Shown here in pieces: positions 34,223 to 42,324 of a stretch of DNA of 64,000 bases. A model generated the notes under the pieces. It was not told the origin of the DNA, made no database searches, and saw only the letters and a list, made by a program, of their open reading frames with translations. Position 1 is the stretch's first letter. The number at the start of each line of letters is the position of its first letter. Made by a program: the position numbers and the translations under genes. Source of the DNA: DATKFM01 sp046154965 (GTDB lineage Bacteria > Pseudomonadota > Alphaproteobacteria > Dongiales > Dongiaceae); NCBI GenBank assembly GCA_046154965.1, contig JBJXDY010000113.1, forward strand, positions 1 through 64,000, in the 5' to 3' direction.

Positions 34223-35335
34223 ATGCTCAAACCCCGTCCCGGCATCATGGACATCGCGCCCTACAAGGGCGGCGACGCGAAGCTGCCGGGCCAGGCGCGG
34301 GTGATGCGGCTGGCCTCCAACGAAAGCCCGCTGGGCGCCAGCCCGCGCGCGGTCGAGGCCTACCGCGCCATCGCGCCGGAACTGCACCGCTATCCCGACG
34401 GCGGCGCCGAGGATCTGCGCGCCGCCATCGCCGCTGTGCACGGCTTGCCCAAGGAACATATCGTCTGCGGCGCCGGCTCCGACGAGCTGATCTCGCTGCT
34501 GACTCGCGCCTTCTCCGGACCCGGCGATGAGGTGCTGTACAGCCAGCACGCCTTTCTGATGTACGGCATTGCCGCCAAGACCGTGGGCGCCACGCCGGTG
34601 GCCGCGCCGTCGCGGGACTATGGCGCCGATGTGGACGCCATGCTGGCCCGGGTGACGCCGCGCACCCGAATCGTCTTTCTGGCCAATCCGAACAATCCGA
34701 CGGGCACGCTGCTGCCGGCGGCGGAGGTATGGCGGCTGCACAAAGGCCTGCCCGACAACGTGCTGTTCATCCTCGATGCCGCCTATGCCGAATATGTCGG
34801 CGGCGCGGATTATGAGGACGGTGCCATGCTGGCGCGAGATTTCGACAATGCCGTCATGCTGCGCACGTTCTCGAAGATCTACGGCCTGGCGGCGCTGCGG
34901 CTCGGCTGGAGCTATGCCGGGCCGGCGGTGACCGACGTGCTCAACCGGGTGCGCGGGCCGTTCAACGTCCCGTCGCCGGCCCAGGCCGCCGGCATCGCCG
35001 CGCTGGCCGACCGCGCCCATCTGGACAAGGCGCGGGCCCACAACGACCTCTGGCTGCCCTGGCTCGCGGCGAAGCTGAAGGAGATCGGCCTGCAGCCGGT
35101 GCCGAGCGCCGGCAACTTCATCCTCCTGCGTTTCCCCGATCCGGCGCTGACGGCCGACATGGCGGCAGAGTTCCTCAACGGCCGGGGCATCCTGCCGCGC
35201 AAGATGGGGCCCTATGGCCTCGCCGATTGCCTGCGCATCACCGTCGGCCTCGCCGACGAGAACCAGGCCGTGGTCCAGGCGCTGACCGATTTCGCCGCGC
35301 CCCGCGGCGCCGTCCACCGCGTGGGAGCGCGCTGA
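34223..35335 (+). CDS. hisC: Histidinol-phosphate/aromatic aminotransferase
   Basis: A 370-residue class I/II PLP aminotransferase. It has the opening GIMDIAPYKGG, the phrase RLASNESPLGASP, and a PLP pocket with VFLANPNNPTGTLL and FILDAAYAEYV. The Schiff-base Lys218 lies in RTFSKIYGLAALRLGW. HisC paralogues placed between chorismate mutase and prephenate dehydrogenase usually transaminate phenylpyruvate-type acids, so aromatic specificity (HisC2) is likely, though a histidine role cannot be excluded. It starts 9 nt after the mutase stop and ends 2 nt before the tyrC-like gene. Confidence 0.93.
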   Translation: MLKPRPGIMDIAPYKGGDAKLPGQARVMRLASNESPLGASPRAVEAYRAIAPELHRYPDGGAEDLRAAIAAVHGLPKEHIVCGAGSDELISLLTRAFSGPGDEVLYSQHAFLMYGIAAKTVGATPVAAPSRDYGADVDAMLARVTPRTRIVFLANPNNPTGTLLPAAEVWRLHKGLPDNVLFILDAAYAEYVGGADYEDGAMLARDFDNAVMLRTFSKIYGLAALRLGWSYAGPAVTDVLNRVRGPFNVPSPAQAAGIAALADRAHLDKARAHNDLWLPWLAAKLKEIGLQPVPSAGNFILLRFPDPALTADMAAEFLNGRGILPRKMGPYGLADCLRITVGLADENQAVVQALTDFAAPRGAVHRVGAR

Positions 35336-35337
35336 CC

Positions 35338-36225
35338 ATGGCCGAGAAGCCGCTGTTCGACCGCGTGGCGCTGATCGGCATCGGCCTGATCGGCTCGTCG
35401 ATCGCCCATGTCATCCGGCGGGAGCGCATGGCCGGCCATATCAGCGGCCATGCCCAGAGCCAGCGCACCCGCGACAAGGCGGTGGAGCTGAAGCTGGTGG
35501 ACAGCATCCACGACACCGCCGCCGCGGCGGTGAAGGATGCCGACCTGGTGATCGTCTGCACGCCCATGGGCACCTATGCCGCCATCGGCGCCGCCATCGC
35601 CGGCCATCTGAAAGCCGGCGCCATCGTCTCCGATGTGGGTTCGGTGAAGCAGTCGGTGATCCGCGATCTCGGCCCGCTGCTGCCCGACCATGTGCATTTC
35701 ATCCCTGGCCATCCCATCGCCGGCACCGAACATTCGGGCCCCGAGGCCGGCTTTCCCGAGCTGTTCCAGGGCCGCTGGACGATCCTCACCCCGCCGCCCG
35801 GCACCGACGAGGCGGCGGTGGAGAAGCTGGCAGAATTCTGGCGCCGCGCCGGCAGCCAGGTGGAGGTCATGGAGGCCGGCCACCATGACAAGGTGCTCGC
35901 CATCACCTCCCATCTGCCCCACCTCATCGCCTACTGCATCGTGGGCACGGTGACCGACCTGGAGGAGGTGACCAAGAGCGAGGTGATCAAGTTCTCCGCC
36001 TCGGGCTTCCGCGACTTCACCCGCATCGCCGCGTCCGATCCCGTCATGTGGCGCGACGTCTTCCTCAACAACCGCGAGGCCGTCATCGAGATGCTCGGCC
36101 GCTTCACAGAGGACCTGACGGCCCTCCAGCGCAACATCCGCTGGGGCGAAGCCGAGAAGCTGGAAGACCTCTTCACCCGCACCCGCGCCATCCGCCGCGG
36201 CATCATCGACGCCAAGCAGGCGTAG
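35338..36225 (+). CDS. tyrC: Prephenate/arogenate dehydrogenase (TyrA/TyrC family)
   Basis: A 295-residue dehydrogenase starting at 35338. The Rossmann motif VALIGIGLIGSSIAHVI is near residues 10-26. Family signatures include VIVCTPMGTYA, VSDVGSVKQSVIRDLG, HFIPGHPIAGTEHSGPEAGFPELFQG and the catalytic-His segment ITSHLPHLIAYCIV. The C-terminal helical domain (FTRIAASDPVMWRDVFLNNREAVIEML) is intact; there is no ACT domain. It converts prephenate or arogenate to a tyrosine precursor and is the third gene of the aromatic operon. Confidence 0.94.
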   Translation: MAEKPLFDRVALIGIGLIGSSIAHVIRRERMAGHISGHAQSQRTRDKAVELKLVDSIHDTAAAAVKDADLVIVCTPMGTYAAIGAAIAGHLKAGAIVSDVGSVKQSVIRDLGPLLPDHVHFIPGHPIAGTEHSGPEAGFPELFQGRWTILTPPPGTDEAAVEKLAEFWRRAGSQVEVMEAGHHDKVLAITSHLPHLIAYCIVGTVTDLEEVTKSEVIKFSASGFRDFTRIAASDPVMWRDVFLNNREAVIEMLGRFTEDLTALQRNIRWGEAEKLEDLFTRTRAIRRGIIDAKQA

Positions 36226-37176
36226 GCGGGCACGGCCGATTGGCCGATTTGTAGGGGCGACCTGCGGTCGCCCTACGTCCAGCCGTTCGGTTCCGAAACG
36301 GGCGACCGCCGGTCGCCCCTACATCGGCTCGCCCTCCGAAACTGCGGCACCTCTTTCCAGCGGCAGAGGTGAATCCATGCGATCGACCCCATGCCAAGCG
36401 AGGATTTGCGCAAGGCGCCCATCCAGCGGAGCCGGGATACAAGAAGATGGTTTCACGCGGAGCCGCGGAGGCGCGAAGAAAGTAGGGGCGGGTCCTCGAG
36501 TCTGGCCTGAGGACAAGCTTCAAACCCGCCCTGCATCCAGCGGCAGGGCGAATCCGAGCGTTCTACCCCGTGTCCAGCGGGGACCAGCGTCCAGCAGAGA
36601 AGGCGATTCCGTTCGATCAACTCCATGCCAAGCGAGGAATTGCCGCAAGCAGCCATCCAGCGGAGGTGGCATACCGGAAGATGCTCACACGCGGAGGAAC
36701 GGGCGGGTTTGAAACCCGCTCCTACAGCCTGCAACGCCAACGTTGCGTAATGGTTGTTTTGTTCGGGTGCCCTGCGCAACCCGCTGGTTTGTCAGACGGA
36801 TGTATTCGGGGACCTCTGTTTTCGATAAAACAACCCACCGGACACGCCCGTCCGTAGCCACCGTCAGGCCCGGGCGCGACTCATGACTCGAGCCGGCGGG
36901 ATCGCCCAACCCCGGCCGCGAGCCGTCCTATCCACAATGTCCAACATCGAGATTCCGATATAGGAACAGTTTCAGGGATCGCAAGGCCGGGGCTCGGGCG
37001 CGCGACGAAGGGCGAGCGACAACTGCCGTTGGTTGTCAGCGATTGGGACTGAAGGCGACAAGGGGGTACCAGGGGCTTCGGTTGAGCGTGGCGGGAGAAA
37101 GGAGCCTTTGAACATTGACTTCAAACATTCCCGCGTCATGCGCTGGGTGCGTCCCAAAGGCGAAAGGACGGATACC
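36226..37176. repeat. Repeat-rich intergenic region with GTAGGGGCGACC palindromes and 91-bp direct repeats
   Basis: Nearly 1 kb without a supportable gene. It starts with two palindromic units (36251-36276 and 36300-36322) built from GTAGGGGCGACC and GGTCGCCCCTAC. Two imperfect 91-bp direct repeats follow, at 36371-36461 and 36605-36695, sharing CCATGCCAAGCGAGGA and CCATCCAGCGGA, with a shorter third copy at 36539-36588. Further palindromes GCGGGTTTGAAACCCGC (about 36707-36723) and GCAACG-CCAA-CGTTGC (about 36729-36744) are present. The region appears non-coding and repeat-derived. Confidence 0.75.
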
Positions 37177-37692
37177 GTGACCATGACCCCGCGGGAGTTC
37201 TTCGACCGGCACGTCGAGCCTGCATACGATGCTTGGCTAAAGGACAATCTGAGTGAATGGAAGATGCAAGCCGCCATCGCGGCGTTGAACAACATGGCAG
37301 CTTGGTCATTTGACTATTGGTCTTCGCGCGACAAGGCCAAACTTTACAGTGCTAACAATGATCGTGCATACCGTGAGATGCTGGCGCGTGAATGCCCAGC
37401 CTTCGCATTGGTCCGAGACATTGCGGATGGTCACAAGCACGTCTCACTTGATCGCAAGAGTCGGTGCGTGACGAAAGCCAGTCAAACCACCGTAGAATGG
37501 TACCCCGACGCATTCGGCAGTGGGTCTGGTGAAGACGCTTACGATCCCTTTAACGCCTTCGCGATAGGAGCTGACTGGTTTGTTGTCACGCTAGATGATG
37601 GGACAAAAAAGGCGGTCCACAATGTTGCACACGACGTGTACTCCATGTGGTGGACATTGGTTCATCGATGGGGGCATTCGCGGCCAAATTGA
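37177..37692 (+). CDS. Hypothetical protein, orphan gene of low GC in a repeat island
   Basis: The start is uncertain: GTG 37177 with AAAGGA 8 nt upstream, ATG 37183, or earlier at 37108/37138. The product is about 170 residues, soluble and rich in Trp and Tyr (EFFDRHVEPAYDAWLKDNLSEWKMQAAIAALNNMAAWSFDYW; MLARECPAFALVRDIADGHKHVSLDR). The helical layout with the conserved-looking RDIADGHKHV phrase resembles HEPN-like or related all-helical proteins of accessory regions, but I cannot name a family. Its base composition is clearly more AT-rich than the flanks, and it sits between repeat blocks, so it was probably acquired by transfer. Confidence 0.7.
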   Translation: MTMTPREFFDRHVEPAYDAWLKDNLSEWKMQAAIAALNNMAAWSFDYWSSRDKAKLYSANNDRAYREMLARECPAFALVRDIADGHKHVSLDRKSRCVTKASQTTVEWYPDAFGSGSGEDAYDPFNAFAIGADWFVVTLDDGTKKAVHNVAHDVYSMWWTLVHRWGHSRPN

Positions 37693-38070
37693 ACCTGAAG
37701 CTCCTCGGGCTCTCAGCGGTCGCAAGATTACGATGCTTGGGCCGAAGGCCTTGAAGTGCATGCGGTGCAGCACACGGCGCCATTTCTGTAGGAGCGGCCT
37801 CGGCAAGATCGCTTCGCGATCAGTCTGGCGGTCGCCCCTACTCTTGCTATGGACCCCGGCGGCTGTGGCGGGATCGCCACGCACGCCACCGATCTTCCCG
37901 CCGCCCCATATTTCTTCTTGCATTCGAATTCCGTTTCCCCATATAGCGTGCGTCACGACGCCCAACGCACGTGCCCCTGGCCCTCTGTGGTTTATGCAAC
38001 GACGGTACGCGTCCTTTTTGGCCAAGCCGGCTTTCTCGTGGTTCGAGCCGGGTCCGAGGAGGAGGTAACG
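37693..38070. other. Intergenic stretch with one palindromic repeat, no convincing gene
   Basis: These 378 bases contain a decayed repeat of the GTAGGGGCGACC family at about 37787-37843, with the nested hairpin GATCGC-TTC-GCGATC. Several short frames lack ribosome sites and family resemblance. AT-rich promoter-like sequence near 37910-37960 (TTTCCCCATATAGCG) could drive the small ORF or the decarboxylase downstream. Confidence 0.5.
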
Positions 38071-38223
38071 ATGATTGCAACCCGGCAGGGAGGCCCAGCC
38101 CCCTGCAACATTGTCAGCCCTGAATCGGTCATTTCCGGCCCCGGCCGCGGTTTTGCCGCGCTGTTGGCCGGAGAAGTGACCCTATCCCCGACCGCGCTCT
38201 CCCGCTCCCAGCGGCAGATGTAG
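38071..38223 (+). CDS. Candidate 50-residue leader ORF upstream of the ornithine decarboxylase gene
   Basis: ATG 38071 is preceded by GAGGAGGT four bases upstream, the strongest ribosome site in the window. The frame ends with TAG at 38221 and encodes 50 residues beginning MIATRQGGPAPCNIVSPESVISGPGRGFAALLAGEV, with no recognisable family. It lies 145 nt before the decarboxylase gene. The gap contains GC-rich hairpin-forming sequence such as CGGGG-TTGG-CCCCG. Polyamine genes are often controlled by leader peptides or cis-RNA elements (an RNA motif named speF is known upstream of alphaproteobacterial ornithine decarboxylases), so a regulatory uORF is plausible. Confidence 0.4.
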   Translation: MIATRQGGPAPCNIVSPESVISGPGRGFAALLAGEVTLSPTALSRSQRQM

Positions 38224-38368
38224 ACGGGTGCTGCGCCGGGGAACCGGCGCCGGGGTTGGCCCCGTGGCGATCCGCCGCGGCCGGAAACCTTTCCTCAACC
38301 GTTTAACCCCATAGTCCCGGGCCGAGCTGGCGCTGTTGCGCCGCCGCCGCGGGACTGGAGTACCGCCG

Positions 38369-39511
38369 ATGACCACCGCCATGAACAGCCGTATCAGCCA
38401 ATTCCTCAGCGACCGACGACCGGCGACGCCCTGCCTGGTCATGGATCTCTCCGTCATCGAGGAGAACTACCGGGAGCTGCGCCGCGTCCTGCCGCTGGCC
38501 CGCGTTTACTATGCCGTGAAGGCCAACCCGGCGCCGGAGATCATCGGCCGCCTGGCAGCCCTCGGCGCCTGCTTCGACACGGCGAGCCGGGGCGAGATCG
38601 AGCTGTGCCTGAACGCCGGCGTGCCCGGCGACCGCATCTCTTTCGGCAATACAATCAAGAAAGCGTCTGACATCGCCTTCGCGCACCAGAACGGCGTCCG
38701 CCTGTTCGCCATGGACAGCGACGGCGAGCTGCAGAAGATCGCCGCGGCCGCGCCCGGCGCCTCCGTCTATTGCCGCGTCCTGACCGACGGCAACGGCGCG
38801 GAATGGCCGCTGTCGCGGAAATTCGGCTGCTCCAGCCGCATGGCCGCCGTGCTGCTGCTGAAGGCGCGCGACCTGGGCCTGGATGCCTGCGGCGTGTCCT
38901 TCCATGTGGGCTCGCAGCAGAGCGACCTGCGCCAGTGGGACGCCACCGTCGGCGGCGCCGCCAAGCTGTTCAAGCGCCTGCGCGAGGACGGGCTGGATCT
39001 GCGCCTGCTCAATCTCGGCGGCGGCTTCCCGATCCGCTACCGCCGCGACGTGCCGGATACCGAGCGCTGCGCCAATGCCGTCATGGGCGCTGTGACCAGG
39101 CATTTCGGCAATGCGCTGCCCGACATGATCGTCGAGCCCGGCCGCGCGCTTGTGGGCAATGCCGGCGAGATCGAGAGCGAAGTCGTGCTGGTGTCCCGCA
39201 AGGACTACACCGACAAGAAGCGCTGGGTCTATCTGGACATCGGCAAGTTCGGCGGCCTGGCCGAGACCATGGACGAGGCGATCAAGTATCCGATCCGCAG
39301 CGCGCGGGACGGCGGCGAGACCGGCCCGGTGATCCTGGCCGGCCCGACCTGCGACAGCGCCGACATCCTCTATGAGGAGACCGAGTACTATCTGCCGATC
39401 GAACTGGCGATCGGCGACAAGCTGCGGATTCTCGGCGCCGGCGCCTATACCAGCAGCTATTCGTCGGTGGGCTTCAACGGCTTTCCGCCGCTGACGACCT
39501 ACTGCATCTAA
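38369..39511 (+). CDS. Type III PLP-dependent ornithine/lysine decarboxylase
   Basis: Start ATG 38369 (MTTAMNSRISQFLSDRRPATPCLVMDLS), 380 residues, typical for the alphaproteobacterial eukaryotic-like ODC group. PLP is held by Lys51 in VYYAVKANPAPEI. The glycine-rich phosphate loop is LNLGGGFPIRY, and the catalytic cysteine of the second subunit is Cys328 in GPTCDSADIL. It decarboxylates ornithine (possibly also lysine) to putrescine (cadaverine). The next gene is homospermidine synthase, so the main product probably feeds homospermidine synthesis. Expression may depend on the leader region at 38071-38368. Confidence 0.94.
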   Translation: MTTAMNSRISQFLSDRRPATPCLVMDLSVIEENYRELRRVLPLARVYYAVKANPAPEIIGRLAALGACFDTASRGEIELCLNAGVPGDRISFGNTIKKASDIAFAHQNGVRLFAMDSDGELQKIAAAAPGASVYCRVLTDGNGAEWPLSRKFGCSSRMAAVLLLKARDLGLDACGVSFHVGSQQSDLRQWDATVGGAAKLFKRLREDGLDLRLLNLGGGFPIRYRRDVPDTERCANAVMGAVTRHFGNALPDMIVEPGRALVGNAGEIESEVVLVSRKDYTDKKRWVYLDIGKFGGLAETMDEAIKYPIRSARDGGETGPVILAGPTCDSADILYEETEYYLPIELAIGDKLRILGAGAYTSSYSSVGFNGFPPLTTYCI

Positions 39512-39541
39512 ACTCCGCGCACATCGCTCACCCGTCACGAG

Positions 39542-39574
39542 GTCCTCGGGCTGGCCGCCGGCCAGCCCGAGGAC
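39542..39574. terminator. 15-bp-arm perfect hairpin between decarboxylase and homospermidine synthase genes
   Basis: GTCCTCGGGCTGGCC (39542-39556) and GGCCAGCCCGAGGAC (39560-39574) are perfectly complementary around a 3-nt loop. There is no T-tract afterwards, so it may be a dispersed palindrome or an attenuating or mRNA-processing stem rather than a simple intrinsic terminator. Confidence 0.5.
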
Positions 39575-39714
39575 AGGGCTTGACCCGGCGATCCATTCCG
39601 CTAACCAACTATCCGTGAAGTTCGCATTTCGATGCCCGGGTCCAACCTGGGCGTGACGAATGTGGAGCAACCGGGACCATCGCCGGTGCCAACACATCCT
39701 GGGGGATCTCAATA

Positions 39715-41136
39715 ATGGCGACAAAGACCATATTTGGCGGACGCGTCCTGATGATCGGCTTCGGCTCGGTGGGCCACTGCACCCTGCCGCTGATCGCCCG
39801 GCATATCGACATGCCGCTGTCGCGCGTCACCGTCGTGGAGATGGACGATCACAGCGAGGAGATCGCGCCGTTCGTGAAACAGGGCGTGACCTATGTGATC
39901 AAGGAGATCACGAAGAAGAACTTCAAGAACGTGCTGGCGAAATATGCCGGCCGCGGCGACATCGTGCTGAACCTGAGCGTCAGCGTGAGCAGCCATGAGG
40001 TGATGGAATGGTGCCAGAAGGCGGGCGCCAACTACCTGGACACCTGCATCGAACCCTGGCCCGGTTACTACGACAATCCGAAGATACCCGCCTATCAGCG
40101 CTCGAATTACTATCTGCGCTACGAGGCCAAGGAGCTCGCCAGCAAATGGCCGAAGGGCGCGCCGACCATGATCATGACCATGGGCGCCAATCCCGGGATC
40201 ATCAGCCACTTCGTCAAAGCGGGCATGATGGAGCTGGCCCGCGGCAAGGGCCGCAACGCCGGCAAGCCCACGACGCGCGAAGGCTGGGCGCGGCTCGCCA
40301 TGGATCTCGGCCTCAAGGCCATCCATGTGGCCGAGCGCGACACCCAGGTGGCGAACGTCCCCAAGAAGCTGGACGAATTCGTCAACACCTGGAGTATCCA
40401 CGGCTTCGTCAGCGAGGGGCTGCAGCCGGCCGAGCTCGGCTGGGGCACCCATGAAAAGCGCCTGCCGCTGGACGCCAACGAGCATCCGGTGGGGCCGAAA
40501 TGCGCCATCTATCTGAACCAGCCGGGCTGCGTCACCCAGGTGCGCTCATGGACGCCGATCAACGGCGAGATGATCGGATTCCTGATCACCCACGGCGAGG
40601 CGATCACGCTGGCGGACTATCTCACGGTGTTCGACGGCGAGAAGCCGATCTACCGCCCGACCGTGCACTATGCCTATCACCCCTGCGACGACGCCGTGCT
40701 CAGCGTGCGCGAAATGCAGATGCATAACTTCCGGATGCAGAAGAAAGTGCGGCTGATGGGTAAGGAGATCGTGGCCGGCATGGACGAGCTCGGCGCGCTC
40801 CTGATGGGCGATTTCGGCGCGCTCTGGTTCGGCTCCCAGCTCACCATCCAGGAGGCGCGGCAGATCCTGGGCGACCGCTTCAATGCGACCTCGCTGCAGA
40901 TCGCCTCGCCGGTGCTGGCCGGCATGATCCACATGATCAGAAATCCGAAGCAGGGCCTGCTGGAGCCGGAGGACCTGGACCATGAGTTCGTGATCGATGT
41001 CTGCCGGCCTTATCTGGGCAAGGTGGCGGCGGCGCGCACGGACTGGACGCCGCTGCAGAAGCGCGCCGTGCTTTTCCCCGAGCCGCATCTGGACCGCATG
41101 GATCCCTGGCAGTTCGGGAATTTCCGGGTGACGTAG
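39715..41136 (+). CDS. hss: Homospermidine synthase
   Basis: A 473-residue NAD-dependent enzyme of the saccharopine-dehydrogenase fold. The dinucleotide motif VLMIGFGSVGHCTLPLI lies near residues 11-27. Signatures include SVSVSSHEVMEWCQKAGANYLDTCIEPWPGYYDN and TMGANPGIISHFVKAGM, characteristic of bacterial Hss. It makes sym-homospermidine from two putrescines (or putrescine plus spermidine), the dominant polyamine in many alphaproteobacteria. The preceding decarboxylase supplies putrescine. A hairpin in the 203-nt gap may set the ratio between the two genes. Confidence 0.96.
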   Translation: MATKTIFGGRVLMIGFGSVGHCTLPLIARHIDMPLSRVTVVEMDDHSEEIAPFVKQGVTYVIKEITKKNFKNVLAKYAGRGDIVLNLSVSVSSHEVMEWCQKAGANYLDTCIEPWPGYYDNPKIPAYQRSNYYLRYEAKELASKWPKGAPTMIMTMGANPGIISHFVKAGMMELARGKGRNAGKPTTREGWARLAMDLGLKAIHVAERDTQVANVPKKLDEFVNTWSIHGFVSEGLQPAELGWGTHEKRLPLDANEHPVGPKCAIYLNQPGCVTQVRSWTPINGEMIGFLITHGEAITLADYLTVFDGEKPIYRPTVHYAYHPCDDAVLSVREMQMHNFRMQKKVRLMGKEIVAGMDELGALLMGDFGALWFGSQLTIQEARQILGDRFNATSLQIASPVLAGMIHMIRNPKQGLLEPEDLDHEFVIDVCRPYLGKVAAARTDWTPLQKRAVLFPEPHLDRMDPWQFGNFRVT

Positions 41137-41173
41137 GGCGGCTGCGCCGCAGGTTTCTTGGTCGCCCCTACGG
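41133..41173. repeat. GTAGGGGCG-type palindromic repeat unit
   Basis: GTAGGGCG at the end of the hss gene and CGCCCCTAC about 30 nt later face each other, forming another copy of the family seen at 36.25, 36.30 and 37.79 kb. It lies between the converging hss and DUF2125 genes. Confidence 0.55.
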
Positions 41174-41189
41174 GAGATCGAATTGTCGC

Positions 41190-42245
41190 CTACTGCCAGA
41201 CGATCCGCGGCATCCGCGCCAGCTTCAGCGGGCCGACGAACAGGAACCCATCCTGGACGGTGAGCGGCAGCTTGGCCGCGGGCGGGCCGCCGTCGTCGGC
41301 GGGCTTGGCCATGGCGGCCAGCGCGATCTTGGCGCCGGTGGCGCCGCCGGGGTCCATCAACCCGGCTTGAACCAGCGCGTCGATGGCCTCGCCGTAGCCG
41401 CGCACCGTCGCCGTGCCCGCGAACAGCGGCTGCATCTGCCCGTCCAATGCCAGTGTCCCTTCGGCGGTGACCGCCAGCGGCCCCCAGGTGGCGGCAAAGC
41501 GCTGGATCTGCAGCACGCCGCCGGCATCGCGCCAAGCAGCCAGCGACTCCGATGGCCGGCCGGGTTGCAGCATGCCCTCGACTGCGGCCGCCAGGTCGAT
41601 CCTTGAGATGTAGTTGCCAAGCGGCAGATTGGCCGGCTCGGAAATCGACAGATCGTGCAGCCCCACAATGAGATCGACGCTCTCGCCGCCATCGGCCGCG
41701 GACGGCGCTGGATCGATCCGGGCATCGGCTTGCATTAATCCGATGTCGAGTTCGACCGGGCCGCTGAGCCTGCCCGAAAAATCCCGTATGAAGATTGATC
41801 TCGCCTGGCCATCTGTGCCGTAAGTGAAGCCGAGGCTGCCTCTGCGGATCGCGCCGGTCATCCGATACTCTTCATCGGCCACCGTGTAGCGCAACTCAAG
41901 AGTCGGCGCGGGAACGAAGGTCACCTTGAATGGATTTGTCGTGTCCACATTGATCGACAGGCTGGCGACCTTAAGGTCCCAATCATCGCGCGGCGCGGTG
42001 ACGATGATGTTGTCGAGGCTTTGCGACACCGTCAGCCAATCGCCGGATTCCCGGGCAAAATCCGCGTCGATACTGTAACCCTCGGCGGTGCGGGCGAGGA
42101 TCCAGTTATTGACGTTGAGGCCGAGCTGCTGCGCCACATAGCCGCGGTACCAGGCGTAGCCCAATTGGAGCGCCAGAAGCAGCAGAACGGCGACGGTCAG
42201 CCAGGCAATTTTTCGGGAACGGCGGCTCATGACACCGGCGGTCAT
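41190..42245 (-). CDS. DUF2125 domain-containing protein
   Basis: A 351-residue protein anchored by one N-terminal transmembrane helix (IAWLTVAVLLLLALQLGYAWY, about residues 13-33). An extended extracytoplasmic beta-rich DUF2125 domain follows, with GYSIDADFARESGDWLTVSQSLDNIIVTAP and the repeated phrase IDLAAAVEGML. ATG at 42230 is an alternative start. DUF2125 is nearly confined to alphaproteobacteria and resembles AsmA-like envelope proteins; its function is unknown. It diverges from an EamA transporter gene. Confidence 0.88.
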   Translation of the reverse strand: MTAGVMSRRSRKIAWLTVAVLLLLALQLGYAWYRGYVAQQLGLNVNNWILARTAEGYSIDADFARESGDWLTVSQSLDNIIVTAPRDDWDLKVASLSINVDTTNPFKVTFVPAPTLELRYTVADEEYRMTGAIRRGSLGFTYGTDGQARSIFIRDFSGRLSGPVELDIGLMQADARIDPAPSAADGGESVDLIVGLHDLSISEPANLPLGNYISRIDLAAAVEGMLQPGRPSESLAAWRDAGGVLQIQRFAATWGPLAVTAEGTLALDGQMQPLFAGTATVRGYGEAIDALVQAGLMDPGGATGAKIALAAMAKPADDGGPPAAKLPLTVQDGFLFVGPLKLARMPRIVWQ

Positions 42246-42324
42246 AGCGGGATTGCCCTGTGTCCGCCATCGTTGTCTTGCGGCGCGCGGGGGCTAAGAT
42301 GCCGCGGCCGAATTGACCGACCGT

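Noticed and set aside
36360..36700. CRISPR-like repeat arrangement of CCAGCGG heptamers
   Set aside because: The repeats are irregular in spacing and diverged, with no unique spacers and no cas genes.
38035..38070. tRNA-like TTCGAGCC sequence
   Set aside because: No matching acceptor, D-arm or anticodon stem could be found around it.
37849..38223. 124-codon frame extending upstream of the leader ORF
   Set aside because: The upstream part is repeat-derived and has no ribosome site; only the portion from ATG 38071 has a strong one.
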